60,421 nt of DNA. Origin: Neobacillus jeddahensis. GTDB lineage: Bacteria > Bacillota > Bacilli > Bacillales > Cytobacillaceae. A program made the translations under genes and the position numbers. The notes beneath the pieces are model-generated. The model was given only the letters and a program-made list of their open reading frames with translations. It made no database searches and was not told the DNA's origin. Location of the stretch: contig NZ_CCAS010000024.1 of NCBI RefSeq assembly GCF_000612625.1, positions 1-60,421 of the forward strand, given 5' to 3'. Of the stretch, positions 54,437-60,421 are shown one piece after another. Numbering within the stretch: the stretch's first letter is position 1; each line of letters opens with the position of its first letter.

Positions 54437-55054
54437 ATGAAAGAATATTACTATGATAAATTACTTAACATTAAAACACGCGGTGATCAGCAGGGCTTTC
54501 ACAAGTCCCTCCATTATCACCGATATGAGCCAACACCCTATAGTGCCCTAGAGGAGTTATTCCGCCGCTATCAGTTAAAGAGCAGTGATCATATTGTTGA
54601 TTTTGGTTGTGGTAAGGGGAGATTAAATTTCTATATTCATTACTTTTTCCAAGCCTCTGTAGTAGGGATCGAAATGAATGAAGCTCTTTTTCAAGATGCG
54701 ATTCACAATCAACAAAACTTTGTGAAGAAAAATAGTAAAGGAAAGATTCACTTTCTTTGTAGTATTGCTGAAGAGTATGTGGTCGGAGACTTAGATAACC
54801 GTTTCTATTTTTTTAACCCATTTTCCATTCAAGTCTTTCGGAAAATCGTACAAAATATATTGCGATCGTTTGAAAAGTCAGTACGTGAGATGGATCTAGT
54901 CCTATATTATCCCGCACCGGATTATATCTTTTTCTTGGAAAATGACACACCATTCGAACTGATCGATGAGGTGCCCGTCCCGTTTGTTTCCAAACATAAT
55001 CCAAATGAGCGTTTCTTAATCTATCGCATGGGGCAGCAGAAAACAGTAGATTAG
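54437..55054 (+). CDS. Class I SAM-dependent methyltransferase
   Basis: 205 aa. Rossmann-type core with the SAM loop HIVDFGCGKGRLNFYI near residue 55, and GIEMNEALF for the ribose. Motif IV is FYFFNPFS. Substrate unknown. ATG 54437 lies behind AGGAG; an upstream in-frame ATG without ribosome site would add 13 residues. Followed by a DUF418 membrane protein gene. Confidence 0.75.
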   Translation: MKEYYYDKLLNIKTRGDQQGFHKSLHYHRYEPTPYSALEELFRRYQLKSSDHIVDFGCGKGRLNFYIHYFFQASVVGIEMNEALFQDAIHNQQNFVKKNSKGKIHFLCSIAEEYVVGDLDNRFYFFNPFSIQVFRKIVQNILRSFEKSVREMDLVLYYPAPDYIFFLENDTPFELIDEVPVPFVSKHNPNERFLIYRMGQQKTVD

Positions 55055-55120
55055 CCAATAATAAAAGTGAAAACGGTGCTAAAAGTAGTAATGGTGACAG
55101 GCACCAATAGGAGTATTATG

Positions 55121-56116
55121 ATGGTTCCAATAGAGTTAACGAAACGGATTGATTTACTCGATTATTTACGCGGGTTTGCGTTGTTGGGGATTATTTTGGT
55201 GAATATTTTACCTTTGCTGGCAGTCACTAAACCAGAGCCTCACTCATTGGATGAAGCCTACTGGAGATTTTTGTATTTATTTGTTGAAGGACGTTTTTAT
55301 ACGATTTTTACCTTCTTGTTTGGGATCGGCCTGTATATGTTTATTACACGTGCTCTTGCAAAAGGGAAGAATGGATATATCCTGTTTTTGCGGCGGCTCT
55401 TGGTGCTGTTCATCTTTGGGCTCATTCATGTGAAGTTTCATCCAGGGGAGGCGCTCACCGTTTACGCCATATCAGGTCTGATTCTCCTGCCTTTTTATAA
55501 AGTACACAGGCGGATCAATCTTGTATTTTCAATTGCGATGTTAATCACCATCAGTATCTTGTCCGTCAAGATTTTCATGGTCATTCCGCTAATGTTATTA
55601 GGGATCACCGCCGGGCAATATCGCGTATTTGAAGGCATCGCTCGGCATCTGAAAAAAGTGGCTATGTTCACCATCCTCATGCTCCTGCTCAGTATCATCG
55701 GGCTTAGTTATCAATATCAACACGCACCGCAAATCGTTGGCACAGCTACAATGGCTGAAATCCAGCCGTTTTTCGCGATAGGTGTAACGATTGGGCCGAT
55801 TGTCTCAGCTTTTTATGTAGGGGCGTTTATTTTACTAGTGCAAAGGCCATTTATTCAAAAGCTTTTGGCTCCGTTAAAAAGCTATGGGAGGATGGCATTC
55901 ACCAATTATGTAACACAAACGGCCTTGATCCTCCTAATTGGTAGAATATTGCCAGTGTTCCATCCTCTGACATCTCTGTACCTGTGTTTAGCTATTTATG
56001 TGATCCAACTGATGTTCAGCATGATCTGGCTGCGATTTTTTAAGTTTGGTCCATTGGAATGGCTGTGGCGAGCCTTGACCTATTGGGAATTACCGCCGTT
56101 GCTGAATAAACGTTAG
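55121..56116 (+). CDS. DUF418-family membrane protein
   Basis: 331 aa, about nine membrane helices. The N-terminus RIDLLDYLRGFALLGIILVN and the conserved FTFLFGIGLYMF plus GRMAFTNYVTQT are the DUF418 family pattern, distantly similar to acyltransferase-3 proteins. Function unknown. I chose ATG 55121, 7 bases after AGGAG. A GGTGACAGGCACC repeat lies just upstream of the ribosome site. Confidence 0.75.
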   Translation: MVPIELTKRIDLLDYLRGFALLGIILVNILPLLAVTKPEPHSLDEAYWRFLYLFVEGRFYTIFTFLFGIGLYMFITRALAKGKNGYILFLRRLLVLFIFGLIHVKFHPGEALTVYAISGLILLPFYKVHRRINLVFSIAMLITISILSVKIFMVIPLMLLGITAGQYRVFEGIARHLKKVAMFTILMLLLSIIGLSYQYQHAPQIVGTATMAEIQPFFAIGVTIGPIVSAFYVGAFILLVQRPFIQKLLAPLKSYGRMAFTNYVTQTALILLIGRILPVFHPLTSLYLCLAIYVIQLMFSMIWLRFFKFGPLEWLWRALTYWELPPLLNKR

Positions 56117-56142
56117 CCTGTTTGACTTATATCAATAAATGG

Positions 56143-56186
56143 ACTAGGCCAGTTCCCGTTGACAATGGGGACTGGCTTAGTTTTTA
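56143..56186 (+). terminator. Intrinsic terminator
   Basis: ACTAGGCCAGTTCCC pairs (one mismatch) with GGGGACTGGCTTAGT, followed by TTTT. Confidence 0.85.
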
Positions 56187-56205
56187 AAAAATTTACCTTC
56201 CTGTT

Positions 56206-56691
56206 CTATTTCTGCTCAATTTTCACATCATGTTCCTTGCCTAATTTGTTCAACTTATCCTTGTAATCACGGATATGCTTTCGGGCATCCGCCAACATGG
56301 TATTTGCCTCTTGGATCAAATTCGGGTCCTGCTCTTCTAAGGCCTGTTTAATTTTTGCAAATGCATTAAACTGGATATTCGCACCTTCAATATAGATCTC
56401 ATGTATTTCTTTCAGTTCATCTGTCTCAATTTTGACAGCTTCCAGCTTCTTGATAAATTCATTGTAGTTTGGGATGACGTCTGTTGTTATTGCATCGTAC
56501 ATGGTTTGGTCGTCCTGATAATTGGCCCCAGACACACCCTCATAAGCAGAAATCGCGTTAACTTCCAATTCCCATACGGTCTTCATTTCTTTGTCTAAAT
56601 AATTTTGCAGGTCGTCCTGTACAGGGTCGCCAAAGCAGCCTGCCAATAAAAAAATAATCGGGATGACAATGGCTATTAGTCTTTTTTTCAT
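56206..56691 (-). CDS. Hypothetical lipoprotein
   Basis: 161 aa. MKKRLIAIVIPIIFLLAGC is a lipoprotein signal with lipobox LAGC, so the mature protein is anchored outside the membrane. The rest is helical and charged (LNKLGKEHDVKIEQ at the end). Not recognised. ATG 56691 lies behind GGAGGTG. Single gene, divergent from the siderophore uptake operon. Confidence 0.65.
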   Translation of the reverse strand: MKKRLIAIVIPIIFLLAGCFGDPVQDDLQNYLDKEMKTVWELEVNAISAYEGVSGANYQDDQTMYDAITTDVIPNYNEFIKKLEAVKIETDELKEIHEIYIEGANIQFNAFAKIKQALEEQDPNLIQEANTMLADARKHIRDYKDKLNKLGKEHDVKIEQK

Positions 56692-56854
56692 TCCACCCAC
56701 CTCCATATGCTCAATTTATGAGGGATTGGAAGTCCATTATGTTAAAGGGTGTCATTCATATTAATAAGCCACATGACAAAGTAAAAAGGGACGTTGGGTA
56801 TATCCCTTTACTGAATATTATTGAAATTTAATTGATAAAAGTTCTCAATTACCA

Positions 56855-56918
56855 TTGACATCAATTTTACCTTTGTTATAATCAATCATGAAAGTAAATG
56901 ATAATGATTTTCAATATC
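56855..56918 (+). promoter_or_regulatory. Promoter and Fur box of the siderophore uptake operon
   Basis: TTGACA (56855-56860), 16 bp and an extended -10 (TG-T-TATAAT at 56877-56882). A Fur-box-like 19-mer, GATAATGATTTTCAATATC (56900-56918), covers the start region; it matches most of the GATAATGATTATCATTATC consensus. Iron repression by Fur is expected. Confidence 0.75.
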
Positions 56919-56948
56919 ATTTGCAATACCAATACAATGGAGACAGCG

Positions 56949-57899
56949 ATGAAGAAACGATACTTATTATTAGCGCTAATAGTTTTATCCATAATTTCAT
57001 TGTTTGTGGGTGTGAGTCAGCTTTCACCTATGGATCTAGTAGACTTTCAGTCTGAGGAAACGCAAATATTTCTGATTAGCAGGGTACCGCGGCTGGTGGC
57101 AATTTTACTTGCCGGGGCAGGGATGAGTATTGCTGGTCTTATCATGCAGCAGCTTAGTCAAAACAAGTTTGTCTCACCAACTACGGCAGGAACATTAGAT
57201 GCTACCCGGTTAGGGATTTTGGTGGCGATGCTGATGTTTGCCAATGCCTCTATGTTAGAAAAAATGGCTATTGCCTTTGTGTTTGCGCTAGCCGGTACCT
57301 TTTTATTCATGCAAATCCTCGACAGGATTAAGTTCAAGGATGCCATTTTCATTCCACTTGTTGGATTAATGTTTGGCAATATTTTATCGTCTGTCACGAC
57401 TTTTTTCGCTTATCGGGCGGACGTCATTCAAAATATGTCAGCATGGCTGCAAGGTGATTTTTCGATGATTATGAAAGGAAGATACGAGCTCTTATACATA
57501 AGTATTCCGATCTTAATTATTGCTTATTTTTATGCCAATCGTTTTACAGTAGCCGGAATGGGAGAAGATTTTTCAAAAAATTTAGGCCTTGCTTATCGAA
57601 GGGTCGTCAATTTGGGGCTCATCCTTGTAGCCTTGGTCACGACCACAGTGGTATTGACGGTTGGGATGATCCCTTTCCTCGGGTTGATTGTTCCGAATAT
57701 TATTTCAATTTTTAAAGGAGATCATTTGCAAAAGACGTTACCACATACGGCCCTTCTAGGTGCAAACTTTTTGCTGGTTTGCGATATTTTAGGGCGAGTG
57801 ATTATCTTTCCCTATGAGATTTCGATTAGTCTCATGGTGGGGGTGATTGGTAGTGGGATCTTCCTGTACTTGCTTTTTAGGAGGAAGGTCTATGCGTAA
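56949..57899 (+). CDS. yclN: FecCD-family siderophore permease, YclN-like
   Basis: 316 aa, about ten membrane helices. VPRLVAILLAGAGMSIAGLIMQQ carries the FecCD-family RxxxAxxAGAxLxxxGxxxQ pattern. Size equals B. subtilis YclN, the petrobactin permease subunit. First gene behind the Fur box; ATG 56949 follows a modest GGAGA. Overlaps the next gene by 8 bp. Confidence 0.85.
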   Translation: MKKRYLLLALIVLSIISLFVGVSQLSPMDLVDFQSEETQIFLISRVPRLVAILLAGAGMSIAGLIMQQLSQNKFVSPTTAGTLDATRLGILVAMLMFANASMLEKMAIAFVFALAGTFLFMQILDRIKFKDAIFIPLVGLMFGNILSSVTTFFAYRADVIQNMSAWLQGDFSMIMKGRYELLYISIPILIIAYFYANRFTVAGMGEDFSKNLGLAYRRVVNLGLILVALVTTTVVLTVGMIPFLGLIVPNIISIFKGDHLQKTLPHTALLGANFLLVCDILGRVIIFPYEISISLMVGVIGSGIFLYLLFRRKVYA

Positions 57900-58842
57900 C
57901 TCAGTGAAAATGCTCATCCTGGTTTTGATTGCCACTGTTTGTTGTGCAATTTACTTATTTCAAGATTTGAATGGCAGTTATGATTATGCCTTGCCAAGAA
58001 GGGCAATTAAAATCATCGCCATGGTGCTGACGGGATTTACAATCGCCTATGCGACGGTTGTATTTCAAACGATTACACATAACCGTATTTTGACACCGAG
58101 CATCATGGGGTTAGATTCCCTTTATTTACTGTTACAAACGGTGATAATTTTCTTTTTAGGCTCTGCTCATTTATTTGTTGTCAATAAGCAGGTGAACTTT
58201 ATCCTATCGGTAGCAGTAATGATTGGATTTGCCCTTTTACTCTATCAATTTTTATTTAAAAAGGGCGGGCAATCGATCTACTTTTTACTACTGGTTGGGA
58301 TCATTGTCGGCACGTTTTTCTCAAGTATATCAACTTTTTTTCAAGTATTAATCGATCCGAATGAGTTTCAAATTGTTCAAGACCGCATGTTTGCTAGCTT
58401 TAATAATATTAATTCGGACTTAGTGTGGCTGGCTTTGATTATCGTCGGTATTGTAGTGATCTATGCTTGGCGTCATGTGAAATATTTGGATGTCCTCTCA
58501 CTAGGTCGAGAGATGGCGATTAATCTTGGGGTTCCATACGATTCAATCGTCAAACAAATGCTGGTGATTGTGGCGATCTTCATTTCGATATCGACCGCTC
58601 TCGTTGGACCGATTACCTTTTTTGGCTTAATTGTCGCAAACCTATCGTATCAGTTTTTTAAAACCTACCAACATAAAGTGCTGATTAGTGGAGCGGTTGC
58701 GATGGGGATCATTGCCCTTGTTGGGGGACAATGGATCGTCGAACGAGTCTTTACCTTTTCAACGACGTTGAGTGTCATTATTAATTTTATTGGTGGCGTC
58801 TATTTCATCTATTTATTATTGAAGGAGAGGAAAGCAGCATGA
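57892..58842 (+). CDS. yclO: FecCD-family siderophore permease, YclO-like
   Basis: 316 aa, second permease half. Hydrophobic throughout, with PRRAIKIIAMVLTGFTIAYA and GPITFFGLIVANLSYQF typical of the family. ATG 57892 overlaps the end of yclN; AGGAGGAAGG lies ahead. Overlaps the ATPase gene by 4 bp, so all subunits are made together. Confidence 0.85.
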   Translation: MRNSVKMLILVLIATVCCAIYLFQDLNGSYDYALPRRAIKIIAMVLTGFTIAYATVVFQTITHNRILTPSIMGLDSLYLLLQTVIIFFLGSAHLFVVNKQVNFILSVAVMIGFALLLYQFLFKKGGQSIYFLLLVGIIVGTFFSSISTFFQVLIDPNEFQIVQDRMFASFNNINSDLVWLALIIVGIVVIYAWRHVKYLDVLSLGREMAINLGVPYDSIVKQMLVIVAIFISISTALVGPITFFGLIVANLSYQFFKTYQHKVLISGAVAMGIIALVGGQWIVERVFTFSTTLSVIINFIGGVYFIYLLLKERKAA

Positions 58843-59600
58843 TCCAGGTGAAGGCACTCTCAAAGTTTTACGGGAAAAAGGCGGTAGTGGAAGATGTGAC
58901 GGTTACGATTCAACCTGGTAAAATCACTTCCTTTATTGGACCAAACGGTGCAGGGAAATCGACACTGTTGTCGATGGTTAGCCGTCTGCTTGATGGGGAT
59001 ACCGGCGAAGTCCTCGTTGATCAGTCAGATGTTCGTAAGATTAAATCAAATGATTTTGCCAAACGTGTGTCGATTTTGAAGCAATCGAATTACATGAACG
59101 TCCGCTTGACGATCCGCGAACTCGTTTCATTTGGCAGGTTTCCATACTCAAGGGGGAGGTTAACGGCGGAGGATGAACGGATTGTTGACCAATCACTAGA
59201 TTATATGCATTTAAGTGTGATGCAGGATCGCTTCTTAGACGAATTATCCGGTGGCCAACGGCAGCGTGCCTTTATTGCGATGGTGATTGCACAGGATACA
59301 GAGTATATTTTGCTAGATGAACCATTGAATAACTTGGATATGAAGCATTCCGTGCAGATTATGAAAATCCTTCGTCGCTTGGTCAATGAGCTGGGTAAAA
59401 CAGTTGTTATTGTCTTGCATGATATTAACTTCGCGTCTGTTTATTCCGATTGGATCGTCGCGATGAAGGATGGCAGAGTGGTTAAGGACGGTCCGACAGC
59501 GGAGATTATTCAATCAGAGGCCTTAAAGGAAATTTACGATATGGATATTCCGATTCAAGAAGTAGAGAATTGCCGAATCTGTGTTTATTTCAATTCATAA
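58839..59600 (+). CDS. yclP: Siderophore ABC transporter ATPase, YclP-like
   Basis: 253 aa. Walker A GPNGAGKST, Q-loop ILKQSNYMN, signature LSGGQRQRAFIAM, Walker B YILLDEPLNNLD and H-loop VIVLHDINFASVYSD. Typical iron-siderophore importer ATPase. Same operon as the permeases. Confidence 0.9.
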   Translation: MIQVKALSKFYGKKAVVEDVTVTIQPGKITSFIGPNGAGKSTLLSMVSRLLDGDTGEVLVDQSDVRKIKSNDFAKRVSILKQSNYMNVRLTIRELVSFGRFPYSRGRLTAEDERIVDQSLDYMHLSVMQDRFLDELSGGQRQRAFIAMVIAQDTEYILLDEPLNNLDMKHSVQIMKILRRLVNELGKTVVIVLHDINFASVYSDWIVAMKDGRVVKDGPTAEIIQSEALKEIYDMDIPIQEVENCRICVYFNS

Positions 59601-59618
59601 AAAGGGAGAGAGTAACAA

Positions 59619-60421
59619 ATGAAAAAGTGGAGTTTCCTGAGTTTAATTTTTGCGATGATGTTCGTTTTAGCTGCTTGTGGACAAAGTAGCAAGGAAGAAG
59701 GAAAGGAAAAAACGGGCACGACCAATAAGACAGAGGCCGCAGAGAAATTGACGATTAAGCATGAATATGGAGAGGCGGTACTTGAAAAGAACCCGCAAAA
59801 AGTGGTTGTCTTTGATTTCGGCGTATTAGATACATTAGATGTGTTAGGTATTGAGGTAACCGGCCTTCCTAAAGGTTCGATCCCCTCTTATTTAGAAAAA
59901 TATGCGGATAAAAAATATACCAACGTTGGAAGTTTAAAAGAACCAGATTTTGAAGCGATTCACGCGTTGAAGCCTGATGTTATTTTCATCTCTGGCCGTC
60001 AAGCGGCATTATATGATCAATTTGCGGAGATTGCACCAACGATTTATATCGGAATTGATTATGCAAATTATATGGAATCTTTTGAGAAGAATATGAACAC
60101 AATTGGTGAAATTTTTGGAAAAGAAGATAAGGTGGCAAGTGAATTAAAGGATATTAAAGCCGATGTGAAGGAACTGCATCAGCAAACTGTAAGTCTTGAT
60201 AAAAAGGCGCTGATTCTGTTAGCGAATGAAGGCAAGATCAGTGCGTATGGGCCAAGCTCTCGTTTCGGCATTATTCATGATGTTTTCGGTTTTGGTGCTG
60301 CTGATGAAAACATTGAGGTTTCCACCCATGGTCAAAGTGTTACATCTGAATACATTATGGAAAAAAATCCAGATGTCTTGTTTATCATAGACCGTAGTGT
60401 CGCCATTGGCGGGGAAAGCGG
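59619..60421 (+). CDS. yclQ: Siderophore-binding lipoprotein, YclQ-like (cut by window end)
   Basis: A lipoprotein signal (MKKWSFLSLIFAMMFVLAAC, lipobox LAAC) is followed by a Ser/Thr/Lys-rich linker and a periplasmic-binding domain of the FecB/YclQ group: KVVVFDFGVLDTLDVLGIEV, LKPDVIFISGRQAALYD and AYGPSSRFGIIHDVFG. The frame is open to the last base, so the C-terminus is missing. GGGAGAGAG precedes ATG 59619. It delivers ferric siderophore to the permeases above. Confidence 0.87.
   Translation, partial: MKKWSFLSLIFAMMFVLAACGQSSKEEGKEKTGTTNKTEAAEKLTIKHEYGEAVLEKNPQKVVVFDFGVLDTLDVLGIEVTGLPKGSIPSYLEKYADKKYTNVGSLKEPDFEAIHALKPDVIFISGRQAALYDQFAEIAPTIYIGIDYANYMESFEKNMNTIGEIFGKEDKVASELKDIKADVKELHQQTVSLDKKALILLANEGKISAYGPSSRFGIIHDVFGFGAADENIEVSTHGQSVTSEYIMEKNPDVLFIIDRSVAIGGES

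Noticed and set aside
1..60421. tRNA or rRNA genes and insertion sequences
   Set aside because: No cloverleaf, rRNA segment, transposase gene or paired terminal repeats with target duplications were seen on either strand.

Overview
The window comes from a low-GC Gram-positive spore-former of the Bacillaceae. Many gene sets match Bacillus subtilis operons in content and order: yfmM, yvfRSTU, opuD, ydgGH and yclNOPQ. Ribosome binding sites are strong (AGGAGG types), TTG and GTG starts are common, and genes often end in intrinsic terminators with U-tracts. The genus cannot be fixed from sequence alone; a Neobacillus- or Mesobacillus-like chromosome is plausible.

Layout. 0-10 kb: an ABC-F ATPase, an SGNH-type carbohydrate esterase, a tRNA-dihydrouridine synthase, an ECF sigma factor with a membrane partner, and a yvfRSTU-like ABC exporter plus two-component operon. 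10-16 kb: a broken membrane-protein gene, a 21-bp tandem repeat tract, a radical SAM/SPASM enzyme followed by an unlisted 28-codon peptide gene (a candidate modified-peptide locus), and an ECF sigma/anti-sigma fusion protein followed by two unknown membrane proteins. 16-36 kb: a HAD phosphatase, a BCCT glycine betaine transporter, a MarR/MMPL exporter pair, small enzymes, a coiled-coil pair, a YgjP-like metallopeptidase, an OmpR-type two-component system, a MarR gene with a small membrane protein, and a double-length isoprenoid synthase. 36-39 kb: a GyrI-like gene preceded by a lone CRISPR repeat, and a chromosomal FtsZ/TubZ-like tubulin.

39-49.3 kb is a complete subtype I-C CRISPR-Cas locus: cas3, cas5c, cas8c (with an internal Cas11c start), cas7c, cas4, cas1, cas2, then an array of 31 repeats and 30 spacers. 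The most striking feature is in the cas3-cas5 gap. A minus-strand mini-gene there has an extended -10 promoter, a shortened CRISPR repeat, an 18-nt spacer and a terminator hairpin. Its spacer matches 15 of the first 16 positions of a sequence directly behind a TTC PAM, over the likely -10 region of the cas5 operon. The single mismatch is at position 6, which type I crRNAs do not read. This looks like a built-in crRNA-like RNA that would let Cascade repress its own operon. Two further repeat-like elements lie upstream of cas3 (38765) and upstream of the GyrI-like gene (35954).

49.4-60.4 kb: an oxidoreductase; a PTS locus (EIIA and an N-acetylglucosamine-type EIICB) with a ribosomal antiterminator target, terminator and extra structured leader, plus a BglG/GlcT-family antiterminator gene nearby; a methyltransferase; a DUF418 membrane protein; a lipoprotein; and a Fur-box-controlled yclNOPQ-like siderophore uptake operon, whose last gene runs off the window end.
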